Below, piece by piece: positions 1 to 9,200 of a stretch of 21,136 nt of DNA (positions are counted from its first letter, which is position 1; every line of letters starts with the position of its first letter). This DNA is from an uncultured Opitutaceae bacterium (GTDB lineage: Bacteria > Verrucomicrobiota > Verrucomicrobiia > Opitutales > Opitutaceae). Below the pieces are notes generated by a model that saw nothing but the letters and a program-made list of their open reading frames with translations, did not search any database and was not told where the DNA came from. A program made the position numbers and the translations under genes. The DNA is taken from positions 1 to 21,136 of the forward strand of contig CAISJA010000434.1 in NCBI GenBank assembly GCA_903885525.1, in the 5' to 3' direction.

Positions 1-1
1 C

Positions 2-1369
2 GCCGCCGCCCTGGAACAGCCCGCCCAGCCCATGACCTTTGAAAAGGCCGCGGTGGCCACCATCTTCTACACTCTGGGCAAGGCCTATCATTTCAATGTC
101 AGCGTCGATCCGCGGATCGCGGGCGCCGTCCTGCTGCGCTTCAACGGCGGCACCCTCCACCAGCTGATCGACAGCCTGCTCGAAACCAACGACCTGTACG
201 CGGAACAGCGCGACAACTTCCTCTACATCCGCCGCTCGCGGACGGAGTTCTACCTCGTCGAGTATCCGCAGATCAACCGGAGCTCCAGCTCCTCCTCCAC
301 GGTGAGCCTCAGCCCCACCAGCCAGAATCTCGCCGGCACCACCGGCACCACCGGCCTGACGCTCAACACCGGTGCCGCCTCGCCCGCCTCGCCGGGCGGC
401 CTCGCCAGCCTCACCCAGGACAACACCCAGTTCCAGATCAGCGAAAAGAACGAGGATACCTTCTGGTCCGGCGTGGAGGCCGACCTGAAGGGGCAGATCC
501 TGGCGGAGGAAAAACTGGTCCTGAACAAATTCTCCGGCATCGTCTCCATCGACACCACGCGCCAGCGGCACGTGTTTTGGAAGGAATATCTCCGGCTGCT
601 CAACCAGCGCATCACCGCCCAGGTGCTGGTGGAGGTCCGCCTTGACGAGGTGGCGCTGAACCAGGACCACAAGCTCGGCATCGACTGGACCCAGGTCCAG
701 ACCTCCCTCGGCGGCTCGAACCAGATCGGCCCGGTCAACCTCGCCACCAACCTCACCAGCGTGGCAACCACCACGCTGCCGGGCGACACCCTCCTGGGCA
801 ATTTCTCGGTCGGCCGCCTCTCCGCCGTCTTCCACGCCTTGGAGCAGCAGGGCACCCTCCGCACGATCACCAAACCTTCGATCCGGCTCCTCAATAACCA
901 GAAGGGCTTCGTCAAGGTCGGTGAGGACCGCACGTTCTGGTCGCTCTCCTCCAACGTGACCGTCAACACCGGGACGACCAACGGCTCCACCATCGCCCAA
1001 ACCACCTACTCGGGCCAGCGCCAGACCTTCGGCGTCGTCCTCCCTGTCACCGCCCAGATCGGGCAGGACGGCTGGGTCACGCTGGTGATCGAGCCCGCCC
1101 GCACCCAGCTCAACGCCATCGATAGCTCCCCCGACGGGAAACAGACCTCGCCCGTGACGGGCGACCAGCGCATCTCCACGATGCTCCGGCTGCGCGACAA
1201 CCAGAGCGCGATCCTCGGTGGCCTCAACACCGAGCGCACCGGCCAGGACTCCCGCCGGGTCCCCCTCTTGGGCAATCTGCCCTTCCTCGGCCGGCTGGCC
1301 CGCACCGATGCCACGGTCAGGGAGACCACGGAGCTGCTCGTCACCGTGAGCGTGAAAGTCATCCAGTGA
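2..1369 (+). CDS. Secretin (PilQ/MshL/GspD-type outer-membrane pore), 5' partial
   Basis: Outer-membrane secretin, the gated pore through which a type IV pilus or type II pseudopilus system works. The frame is open to the left edge, so the true start and signal peptide lie outside; the first in-window ATG (32) falls at the beginning of an STN/N0-like domain (YHFNVSVDPRIAG... DNFLYIRR) and is probably internal. A Ser/Thr/Gly-rich linker follows (about bases 280-420), then the secretin core with the family-typical motif VLVEVRLDEVALN and the C-terminal hallmark VPLLGNLPFLGRL followed by TELLVTVSVKVI. Its stop overlaps the GTG start of the ATPase gene by 4 nt, indicating translational coupling. 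PilQ, MshL and GspD cannot be separated without the N-terminus; the compact N-terminal region favours MshL/PilQ. Confidence 0.9.
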   Translation, partial: AAALEQPAQPMTFEKAAVATIFYTLGKAYHFNVSVDPRIAGAVLLRFNGGTLHQLIDSLLETNDLYAEQRDNFLYIRRSRTEFYLVEYPQINRSSSSSSTVSLSPTSQNLAGTTGTTGLTLNTGAASPASPGGLASLTQDNTQFQISEKNEDTFWSGVEADLKGQILAEEKLVLNKFSGIVSIDTTRQRHVFWKEYLRLLNQRITAQVLVEVRLDEVALNQDHKLGIDWTQVQTSLGGSNQIGPVNLATNLTSVATTTLPGDTLLGNFSVGRLSAVFHALEQQGTLRTITKPSIRLLNNQKGFVKVGEDRTFWSLSSNVTVNTGTTNGSTIAQTTYSGQRQTFGVVLPVTAQIGQDGWVTLVIEPARTQLNAIDSSPDGKQTSPVTGDQRISTMLRLRDNQSAILGGLNTERTGQDSRRVPLLGNLPFLGRLARTDATVRETTELLVTVSVKVIQ

Positions 1370-3099
1370 TCCCCTTCGCCCCCGCTTCCCTGGCCGACCT
1401 GCCCGCGCCCGAAACCGGCCCGGCGCGGGCCGTCGTCCTCACGGCGCCTTCCGCCATGCGGCCCGCCCCGGCCCCGGAACCGGTTCCGGAACCGGCCGAG
1501 GCTCCGGTGCCGCGCCCCGCCCACCACCCGTTCTGGCTCGGCCTGCGCCTCGTGGCCCTGAAACGGATCACGCCCGAGCAGCTTGCCAGCGCCAGGCTGG
1601 AGTTCCAGCGCCGTCCCGCGGAGGGCTTTGCCGCCGCCCTGGAGCGGCTGTCCCTCACCTCGCAAAAAGTCATCGCCCAGCTCACCGCCGAGCACCACGG
1701 CCTGGCCGCGACCGACATCCCCCCGGGCGCGGTGCCCGTCGCCCTCGCGACCCGCCTCGGCGCCATCCGCGCCCGCAACCACGCAGCCGTGCCCCTGTGC
1801 GACGAGGACGGTGTACTCACCATCGCCGTGGCCGATCCGGCCCGCTACACCCAGGAGGAGGCCGGGCAGGATTTCCCCGGCCGCCGGCTCCGCTTCGTCG
1901 TCGCCCCGCGCAACGACATCCTCAGCGCCATCGATGCCGCCCATACCCCGCCGCTCCCCGCCACCAACCCGAAGGAGCTGCTGGCCGAAATCCTCACCGA
2001 TGCCGTCGCCAAGCGCGCCTCCGACGTGCACTTCGAACCCAAGCCCAACGACCTCCACGTCCGCTACCGCATCGACAACTCCATGCTCCACCGCGATGCC
2101 CTCGGCACCGCGATGAAGCCGGCGATCATCCAGGCGATCAAGTCGCTCGCCCGGCTCGATATTTCCCAGACGCGCCTGCCCCTCGACGGCCAGGCGCGCC
2201 TCTCCCTCGGCGCCTCGACCTACAACCTCCGCATCTCGACGCTCCCCACCGTGCGCGGCGAGAAGGCCGTCATCCGCATCCAGGACGAAACCCGCAATTT
2301 CGGCTCCCTCGCCGAGCTCGGTCTGTCCGAGGAGCAGATCGCCCTCTTCGTGCGGCTGATCTCCGTTCCCAATGGCGTCTTCTACATCACCGGGCCGACG
2401 GGTTCGGGCAAGACCACCCTCCAGTACGCCCTGCTCGCCACCCAGGACCTGTCCGGGGAAAACGTCGTCACCCTCGAGGACCCGGTCGAGTATCAGATTT
2501 ACAGCTATAACCAGTGTGCGGTGAACGAGGGCGTGGGCCGCACCTTCGAGGTCATGCTCCGCGCCGTCATGCGCCAGGATCCCGACGTCGTGCTCATCGG
2601 CGAAACCCGCGACCGCGAGAGCGCCCGCATCGCGATCCACGCCGCCCTCACCGGCCACCGGGTGTTTTCCACCCTGCACACGAACGACGCCCCCGCCGCC
2701 GCCGCCCGCCTGATCGACATCGGGATCGAGCCCTATCTCGTGGCCTCCGCCGTCAAGGCGGTGTGCGGCACCCGCCTCGTCGAACGCTTGTGCGCCTGCG
2801 CCCGGCCCGTCGCCCCGCCCCAGCTGGCCTACCTCACCCGCGAGTTCGGAGCGGGCGCCTACCGTGAGCCGGTGGGCTGCCCGCTCTGCGCCGGCACCGG
2901 CTACCGCGGCCGGCTCGCCATCCTGGAAATCTTTCCCCTCACCGACGAGCACACCCAGCAATTGATCCTGCGCAAGGTGCCGACCAGCGAGCTGGCCGCC
3001 CACCTGCGCAGCCTCGGCTACCCGAACATGCGCGACGACGGCCTCGCCAAGGCCCGCAGCGGCATCACCACCGTCCAGCAGGTACTGGCCCAGGTCTGA
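1366..3099 (+). CDS. GspE/PilB-family assembly ATPase
   Basis: Cytoplasmic hexameric ATPase that powers pseudopilus or pilus extension. The 577-residue length fits the family. After a Pro/Ala-rich N-terminus (residues 1-52) comes an MshEN-like N-terminal domain (about 55-190), then the catalytic core: Walker A GPTGSGKTT at 343-351, an Asp box LEDPVEYQ, Walker B with RQDPDVVLIGE at 403-413, and a His box STLHTNDA. A zinc-binding Cys set is visible near the C-terminus (C476-A-C478 and C505-P-L-C508), as in GspE and PilB but not in PilT. The GTG start at 1366 overlaps the secretin stop (GTGA). The gene lies 38 nt upstream of the pseudopilin. Extension ATPase is preferred over PilT because of the zinc motif and MshEN-like domain. 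Confidence 0.95.
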   Translation: MIPFAPASLADLPAPETGPARAVVLTAPSAMRPAPAPEPVPEPAEAPVPRPAHHPFWLGLRLVALKRITPEQLASARLEFQRRPAEGFAAALERLSLTSQKVIAQLTAEHHGLAATDIPPGAVPVALATRLGAIRARNHAAVPLCDEDGVLTIAVADPARYTQEEAGQDFPGRRLRFVVAPRNDILSAIDAAHTPPLPATNPKELLAEILTDAVAKRASDVHFEPKPNDLHVRYRIDNSMLHRDALGTAMKPAIIQAIKSLARLDISQTRLPLDGQARLSLGASTYNLRISTLPTVRGEKAVIRIQDETRNFGSLAELGLSEEQIALFVRLISVPNGVFYITGPTGSGKTTLQYALLATQDLSGENVVTLEDPVEYQIYSYNQCAVNEGVGRTFEVMLRAVMRQDPDVVLIGETRDRESARIAIHAALTGHRVFSTLHTNDAPAAAARLIDIGIEPYLVASAVKAVCGTRLVERLCACARPVAPPQLAYLTREFGAGAYREPVGCPLCAGTGYRGRLAILEIFPLTDEHTQQLILRKVPTSELAAHLRSLGYPNMRDDGLAKARSGITTVQQVLAQV

Positions 3100-3137
3100 A
3101 CCGCCCCCACCCCTTCCCACCCAACCCCCATCCCACC

Positions 3138-3902
3138 ATGAATCCCCCCGCCCGTCCGACTTCGCGCCACGCCGGCTTCACCCTCCTGGAAATCCTCGGG
3201 GTCGTCGCCATCATCGGCATCCTCGCCGCCATCGCCATCCCCTCCGTGCAGAAGGCGCGCCGCAACAGCGCCCTCACCGCCACGATCAAGACCGTGAGCA
3301 TCGTCTCCGGCGCCGTGCAGCAGTTCATGCAAAAGCCCGGCGGCCCGGGCTATCCACCGCTCACCGAAGCCGCCGCCACCGGCTCGTTCGCCCTCAACAC
3401 CGCCAACACCGCGCTCACCGAAGCCGCCGCCGCCGCCGTCAGCAAGGCCGCCACCCTCGACACTGTCCTGCTCGCCGAGCGCGCCCTCGAATCCCCCCTC
3501 TCCTTCGGCATCGGCAGCGGGTTGAACACCCCCGCCGGCAGCACCCCCCTCCTCTGGGACACCGCCAACAACTGGTTCAACACCTCGCCGGCCGCCGCCC
3601 CCAGCCTTGATTTCTCCAATCTCGCTCGCCTCGAATGCCAACTTTCCTCGACCGGCACACCCGGCACGGATGGCACTGATTTCTACCTCGATGCCTCCAA
3701 CACAGCCCTGCCGGCCAATTCCCGCGTCGTCAGCCTCGTGATCCCCGGCGTCACCGGCGCGGATGCCGCCGCCCTCGCCAATCTGATGGACAACAAGAGC
3801 TCCGCCACCGCCGCCGCCGCCAACACCAGCGGCCGTGTGGCCTACGCCGCCCCCGGCACCAGCGGCACCACCACGGTCTACATCTACGTCGGGCATTATT
3901 GA
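3138..3902 (+). CDS. Prepilin-type pseudopilin (type IV pilin-like)
   Basis: Fibre subunit of the pilus or pseudopilus. It has the canonical prepilin leader: a short basic N-terminus (residues 1-13, ending HAG) cleaved before F14, with the conserved Glu at mature position 5 (E18), then the hydrophobic helix with VVAIIGILAAIAIPS that anchors the subunit in the inner membrane before assembly. The remaining 210 residues are Ala/Ser/Thr-rich with no recognised motif, so the head domain is lineage-specific. The 38-nt leader is almost purely C/A/T with one G and no Shine-Dalgarno. Its stop lies 8 nt before the next ATG, so it belongs to the operon. Processing would need a PilD/GspO peptidase encoded elsewhere. 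At 254 residues it is larger than GspG major pseudopilins. Confidence 0.93.
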   Translation: MNPPARPTSRHAGFTLLEILGVVAIIGILAAIAIPSVQKARRNSALTATIKTVSIVSGAVQQFMQKPGGPGYPPLTEAAATGSFALNTANTALTEAAAAAVSKAATLDTVLLAERALESPLSFGIGSGLNTPAGSTPLLWDTANNWFNTSPAAAPSLDFSNLARLECQLSSTGTPGTDGTDFYLDASNTALPANSRVVSLVIPGVTGADAAALANLMDNKSSATAAAANTSGRVAYAAPGTSGTTTVYIYVGHY

Positions 3903-3910
3903 GCGCCGCC

Positions 3911-5176
3911 ATGTCCACCGCCTGCCCTATTCTGCTGTGGGACCACCTGGCGGTCGCGGCACCTGGCCAGGGCCCTCCCGTCATCGCCACCCTGGAAGCC
4001 TGCGACAGTATCCCGGCCTTCTGCACCTTCCTCGACGGCCTGACGCCGGGCCCGCGCTCGATCCGCTTGTTTTACCAAGGACCATCGCTGGAGGCCATGC
4101 CCACCTCCTGCCCGCGAAACTCCAGCCGCCGGCTCTTGCGCCAGGTCCTCGGGGCCAAATTTCCCGCGCTCGCCGTGCCCCACACGCCCTGGGCCGTCCA
4201 TCCCCCCCGCCCGGCCGGCACCGCCGGTGCCACGACCCTCCTCTACGTGGCGCAGAACGCCTTCCTCGTGCAGTTGCAGGCCGCCCTGGCCGGCCGGCAG
4301 ATCCGTTTGGAGTCCGTCCACCCCGTGTTTACCCTGGTCGAGACCGAGCCCGCCTTCGCCTCCCCCGGCGCCGCCGCCCTGGCCGTGCTGCACGCCAGCC
4401 ACGGCACCGGCGTCTTCTGGCTCGCGCCCAGTGGCGATCGCCACGCCGCCTTCTTCACCGGACCGACTGCCGGGGAGCGGCTCCAGCAGGCCGTGGACAC
4501 CGGCCTCGCCCTCTTCGAGGGCCGCCCCCGGCCGCCCCTGCTCGTGCTCAACGCTTCCCTCCAGCCGCCCGATCCGGCGCTGCTCCCGCCGGGCCCGGTG
4601 GTGCCGCTGTCGGTCGGGGCCTTTCTCGCTGCATCCTCGGCCCGCCCCTTGCCCGCCGTCACCAACCTGCTCCCCGCCCCGGCACCCTGGTGGCCCGCCG
4701 CCCTGGCCCACAGCGCCGCCGCTCTGGTGCTGCTCACGACCCTGCTCCTCGGCCAGCACTACCTGGCCGCACGGCAGCAGGCGCGCGTCAATCTCGCCTA
4801 CCAGCAGGCCCAGCTCCGGACCCTCACGGCCGAGGTGGCCCATCTCGAGGCCAACCGCGCGCGGATCGAACGCGCCGAACTGTTCCTCGCCGAAATCTCC
4901 GGCGGGGCCTGCCACAAGGGCCGTTTTCTCGCCGCCCTTGGCCGGCTGCGCCCGCCCCAACTCACCCTGGAGGCCGTCACGCTCAACGAGTCCTCCTGGA
5001 ACATCCGCGGCGTGTTACACGAAGGCGCGGGCGATGAGCACGGCCCCTACGCCACCTTCCATCAGGCGTTTTTCAAGGACGCCCCCTGGCTGCCGGGACC
5101 CGACAGCCGCAGCCTCCGCCCCGCCGCCCCGGAGTTCTCCCTCAACGGCAGCTTCCCCGCCCCCGCCCCGCCATGA
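3911..5176 (+). CDS. PilM-PilN / GspL-like inner-membrane assembly protein
   Basis: Probable assembly-platform protein linking the ATPase to the periplasmic part of the machine. The first ~255 residues are soluble and of the size of an actin-like PilM/GspL cytoplasmic domain, although sequence motifs for this are weak. A single transmembrane helix lies at about 262-284 (from AALAHSAAALVLLTTLLLG), then a coiled-coil stretch (about 285-325) and a PilN-like periplasmic domain (FLAALGRLRPPQLTLEAVTL). The combination resembles GspL, or a PilM-PilN fusion. ATG 3911 was chosen; an in-frame TTG at 3899 overlapping the pseudopilin stop is the alternative (425 rather than 421 residues). It overlaps the next gene by ATGA. 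Family call rests on topology and gene order more than on motifs. Confidence 0.7.
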   Translation: MSTACPILLWDHLAVAAPGQGPPVIATLEACDSIPAFCTFLDGLTPGPRSIRLFYQGPSLEAMPTSCPRNSSRRLLRQVLGAKFPALAVPHTPWAVHPPRPAGTAGATTLLYVAQNAFLVQLQAALAGRQIRLESVHPVFTLVETEPAFASPGAAALAVLHASHGTGVFWLAPSGDRHAAFFTGPTAGERLQQAVDTGLALFEGRPRPPLLVLNASLQPPDPALLPPGPVVPLSVGAFLAASSARPLPAVTNLLPAPAPWWPAALAHSAAALVLLTTLLLGQHYLAARQQARVNLAYQQAQLRTLTAEVAHLEANRARIERAELFLAEISGGACHKGRFLAALGRLRPPQLTLEAVTLNESSWNIRGVLHEGAGDEHGPYATFHQAFFKDAPWLPGPDSRSLRPAAPEFSLNGSFPAPAPP

Positions 5177-5709
5177 GCCCCCTGCGCACCTGGCTGCCCC
5201 TGGCTGGCGCCACCCTCCTGTGCGTCGCCCTGCGCGCCGTGATGATTGCCTGGCCACCCGACCAGTCGGCCACCAGCCCCGAGCTGGAGGCCCTGCGCGC
5301 CCGCCGCGAGAAGCTCGGCGCCGCTTCCGACGCCCGGCTCCAGGCCATCCTCGAGCGCGAGGCCCTCCTGCGCCGCCAGCTTTGGACCGCCGACACGTTC
5401 GCCTACTGGCGGAAAACCACGCTCCCGGCCGGCTGGACGGTGCAGGACCTCGGCCCCGCCGAGGGCCGGGCCATCCGCGCCCGGCGCTTCGCCCTCCAGC
5501 GTCCCGCCGCCACCAGCGCCCAGTGGCCCGAGATCACCTCGCTCCTCGCCGATCTCGAGGCGCGCGACTGCACCCGCGTCCAGACGGTCTCCCTCGCCGC
5601 CAAACCCGGCTACCTCGGCTCCCGCAGCTTCAGCCAGTGCGTGATCGTCGTCCTCCTCGCCTTCGCCGATGACCCGCCGGCCCGGCCGCCCGACAGAGCC
5701 GCCCGGTAA
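5173..5709 (+). CDS. PilO/GspM-like inner-membrane protein
   Basis: Likely partner of the preceding GspL/PilN-like protein. It has the architecture of PilO/GspM: a short cytoplasmic N-terminus, one transmembrane helix (residues about 7-27, WLPLAGATLLCVALRAVMIAW region), a charged coiled coil rich in Arg/Glu/Ala (about 36-70) and a small C-terminal alpha/beta domain ending in a hydrophobic strand (VIVVLLAF). The 178-residue length fits. It starts in the 4-nt overlap with the upstream gene and is the last gene of the operon: three GC-rich hairpins follow within 100 nt. No GspF/PilC platform protein or secretin pilotin is in this part of the operon, so those must lie upstream of the window or elsewhere. 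Assignment is by position and topology. Confidence 0.65.
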   Translation: MSPLRTWLPLAGATLLCVALRAVMIAWPPDQSATSPELEALRARREKLGAASDARLQAILEREALLRRQLWTADTFAYWRKTTLPAGWTVQDLGPAEGRAIRARRFALQRPAATSAQWPEITSLLADLEARDCTRVQTVSLAAKPGYLGSRSFSQCVIVVLLAFADDPPARPPDRAAR

Positions 5710-5729
5710 AAGCAGGGCGGCCGTCCGGC

Positions 5730-5810
5730 GCGCGCAGCGTTGCGCGCCCGACCTGCGGCCGGGGGGCCGGCCGCGCCGAGGAGGGCCGGGGCCGTAGCGG
5801 GCAACGGCCC
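5730..5810. terminator. Three tandem GC-rich hairpins after the pilus operon
   Basis: Three perfect inverted repeats lie in 81 nt: a 7-bp stem (5730-5736 with 5741-5747, 4-nt loop), an 8-bp stem (5755-5762 with 5767-5774, loop GGGG) and a 7-bp stem (5789-5795 with 5804-5810). No T-tract follows on either strand, so a classical intrinsic terminator is not shown. A roadblock or 3'-end-stabilising role for the upstream operon is inferred. Confidence 0.5.
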
Positions 5811-5830
5811 TGGCCGCGCGCAGACTCCGC

Positions 5831-5988
5831 ACACCTGCTCCTCGCGGAGGGCGAAGAGTTTGGCTTCCGTGATGCGGCGCTGCTGCATGCTGTCGCGCTC
5901 GCGGAGGGTGAAGGTGTCGCCGGGTTGCTCGATGGTCTCGAAGTCGATGGTGACGCACCAGGGTGGGCCGGCCTCGTCCTGGCGGCGG
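5831..5988 (-). repeat. Displaced, decayed copy of the glyS 3' end (direct repeat copy A)
   Basis: This 158-nt stretch matches 9965-10122 (the last ~52 codons of glyS) without gaps and with 5 mismatches, in the same orientation. Read on the minus strand it still encodes the GlyRS C-terminus (CVTIDFETIEQPGDTFTLRE and so on), but with substitutions Thr to Pro, Glu to Lys, Leu to Arg and Tyr to Cys, and the stop codon is gone because homology ends at the last sense codon. Nothing upstream of it resembles glyS. It is a non-functional fragment, not a gene. Confidence 0.95.
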
Positions 5989-6240
5989 CGATGAGCGAGC
6001 AAACAGCGGCGCAGAGAGGTGTGGAAGCGGGCCGCGGGCGAGCGCGGCAGCAAGCACAAGCAGGGGCGCGGATCGCGTTCGTCGCTCGCCTGAGAAACGG
6101 ACGAGCCGGAGGGGGCGGTGCCCTGAGGCTTTGGTCATGCACCGGAAAAGCGGAACACCTTGGCAGAGAGTGAGCGACTAAACCGGTTTGGGGGGAAAGG
6201 TGAAGTTGACGCGGTGTGGTTGCGCGGACGGAATCTAGGC
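5989..6240 (+). other. Leader region of the helicase-nuclease gene
   Basis: These 252 nt between repeat copy A and ATG 6241 contain no recognisable gene, tRNA or terminator. The segment 6160-6240 is in frame with the helicase (TTG at 6160) and may be coding if that start is used. Unlike the native leaders in this window it is not pyrimidine-rich before the start codon. No clear -35/-10 pair could be identified by eye. Confidence 0.4.
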
Positions 6241-9200
6241 ATGGCTGTCTCGCTTGCTGCGTGGGTCGACTACTATCGCGCGTCGGTGGCTGATGGGGCG
6301 CGGTTGTGTCCCACCGCGAAACTGCTCAACACGGCGCCGAGCATTGACCGGAACAGGCTGGTTGCAGGGCGCGTGTCCGAGCCAGTGGTGACGCAGTTAA
6401 GGCGGGAGGCCGCGCAAACGGTGCGGCGCGCTGCGCCAAAGGGCGCGCGAAGCGCCGGCGCGGCAGAAGCCCCGCTCGATGTGCTCGTGATGCCGTGGGT
6501 GTTCGCCGTGCGGACGGACCACGGGGAGAAGGACCGCACGCTGCTCCAGCGGTTTGCACCGGTCGTTCTCCGTGCGCGGGTGGGTGCGGAGGGCGAACTG
6601 AAGCCCCACGAGGAAGCACCGTGGATTCCCCGCGACCGGCTCCGACCGGTGGCGCATGAACAGGTGACGGTGGGAGAGCTGGCGAAGGCCGACGAGTTCG
6701 GGAGCGCGCGGGCATTCGCGCCGCAGCGGTGGAAGGACGTGGTGGATCACGCGCTGGGTTTGGTGCAGGCGGTGGCAGGGTGCGCCGTCGATGAGCTGAC
6801 GGACGGGGATTACGTGCTCTCAGTCGAAGGTGTCGTGTGTTTGGCGGAAGGCGACACGAGGATGGTGAACAACATCCTGGCACTGTCCGATGAGTTGGGC
6901 GCGCGCTTGAGGAAGCAGGCCGAGGACGGCGCGGGCACGGCGTTGCCAGCACTGCTCCGCCACGCGGGATGTGGCCCGAGGGAGAGGCGACTGCCTCTGG
7001 CCGCGGCGGCGGCATTTGCGCGCTCGGCGAGGCATTGGGCCGCGGTATCTGCCAGAGACCCCCTGGCACCGATGCAACGCCTGGCCGTGCAGGAGTTGCT
7101 CGACACGCCTGAGGGCGGCGTGCTCGCGATCCAAGGCCCGCCGGGCACGGGCAAGACCACGCTGTTGAAGAACGTGGTCGCCCAGACTTGGGTCGAGGCG
7201 GCGGTGGCGGGCCGCCCATGTCCGATCATCGTGGCCGCGTCGATCAACCACCAGGCTGTCACGAACGTGCTCGACGACTTCGCAACCGATCGCGGTGAAC
7301 CGCGCTGGCTGCCAGGCGTGGAGGATTGGTGGCTATACGCAGCCAGCGAGGAAAGCGACGGGGCGAAGAGCGGAAAGTACCAGCTCCTGACCGTCGCCGG
7401 GGCATTTGCGGAGATTGAGCGTGGGGCCGAAGGCTGGTTGCCCGAGGCGCAGCGCCACTACCTCGCCTGTGCGGCGAAAGAGCCGGGTTTGGCCGCCGGG
7501 GTGGCGAGCGTCCAGGGAGTGCGCGAGGCGCTGCTCGCGCGGCTGCGCGGTGTGACCGGGAAAATCACCGGGCTGTTCGGCGACTGGCAGGCGATGCTCG
7601 CCCAGCTGGGTGAGACGGCGCCTACCGAGTCGCTCCCGGTGGCGATGGAGCGGCGCACGGACCATCTGCGCGGTCTTCTGGGCAGGGCGGAGGAACAGGC
7701 CAGACAGGCGCAGGAAAAAATGGAGCTCGTGGCGAGTTGCGCGAGTGGGTGGGACAAACGGTTGGCGGAGGAGCCCTGGTGGCAGGTGCTGCTGGGCTGG
7801 CTGGTGCCGGCAAAACAGCGGCGCGACGCCGGGCGGCGTCTGGCCTTGCAGCCGTTCGCCGCGAAATTGGGTGAGTGGACGAGTGTCGAGGAGCCGGCGG
7901 TGGGCGCCCGCCTCAAAGAACTGCGCGAGGCAGCCGCACGTGACTGCGGCCAGCGCGCCGCGGAGTACCAGGCGGCCGACCGCGCCATTCAAGACTGGCA
8001 ATCGGGCGTCGCCAGGTTGCGTGCGGAGGTGGAGAGCCTGTGGAGGGAGGCGAGCGAGACGCAGCGCAAGTCTGTGGGGGAGACGCCGGACGCGCTCTGG
8101 CGCGCCGACGGGAGCGGCCTTGAGGCGCTGGCCGACCTGACCTGGCGGACGCAGGCGTTTCGCGCCGCGCTGCACTATTGGGAAGCCGACTATCTGTTGG
8201 AACTTGGGCAAGTGGCCGTGCGCGGACACCGGCGCGCGGAGAGCGACACGGCGCTGTGGACGCGCAATCTGCGGCGGTGGGCCAAGCTGGCACCCTGCAT
8301 GGGCTCCACCTTTCTCTCGCTGCCGAAATTTTTCCGGGGCCAGCGCGACCGGGAACCGCTGTGGGGTGCGATTGACCTGCTGGTGGCCGACGAGTCGGGG
8401 CAGGTGCCGCCGGAGAGGTCCGCCGCCGCATTCGCGCTCGCGCGGCGTGCGCTCGTGGTGGGCGACGTCTATCAGATCGAGCCGGTCTGGAGCGTGCCCG
8501 CCTCGGTCGATGCGGCCAACGCTGCGAAGTTCGGCTTGATCGAACCGGCCCGGGTGCCCACAGGGTGGGCCGCACCGGCGCGGCGGGCGGTCTCGGCGAG
8601 CGGAGGCACGTTGATGGAGCTGGCGCAGCAGGCCTCCGCGGTGGGTCAGCCGGGCGGCGAGGGCGGATTGCTGCTGCGCGAGCACCGCCGTTGCGTGCCT
8701 GAAATCGTCGCGTTCAACAACGTGGTGTACGGCGGACTGCTGGAGCCGAAGCGCGCCTCGGTGGCCGCAGACCGGCGCATCCTGCCCGCGCTCGGTTACG
8801 CGTCCCTGCCGTTTCGGGCCAAGCAGGGTGGCGGCGGGCGCTGCAATCCCGGCGAAGCGCGCTTGATTGCAGCCTGGCTCAGGCAAAGGCGCGAGCAAAT
8901 GGAGGGTCACTACAAAGAAAACCTCGGCAAACTCGTGGCGGTGGTGACACCGTTCCGGGCGCAAAAGCGCGAGTTGCGGCGGGAGCTCGACGCGCAGCTG
9001 GGCAACGGCCACGCCGTGACGGCGGGCACGGTGCACGCCCTGCAAGGTGCCCAGCGACGCATCGTGATTTTCTCGCCGGTCTACGACGAGACGCATCGGG
9101 GCAGCTGCTTTTTCAACGGTGCGCGGGGAGCGGCCGCCACGGCGGACCCAAGAAAGCGTTTCCAAATGCTCAATGTGGCCGTTTCACGCGCGCAGGACAC

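Noticed and set aside
1006..3120. Open frame of 704 codons antisense to the secretin and ATPase genes
   Set aside because: It is a Gly/Ala/Glu-rich shadow frame produced by GC-rich third positions; the plus strand here encodes well-conserved ATPase motifs.
5831..5988. Possibility that the repeat is a tRNA-type attachment site
   Set aside because: No tRNA cloverleaf is present; the sequence is protein-coding glyS 3' end.
5610..6142. Minus-strand open frames containing the GlyRS C-terminal sequence
   Set aside because: Homology covers only the duplicated 52 codons; the rest is unrelated sequence and there is no stop at the native position, so it is a relic and not a gene.
5989..6240. Integrase or transposase remnant at the cassette edge
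   Set aside because: Translations of this stretch show no recombinase motifs and no terminal inverted repeats were found at the repeat borders.
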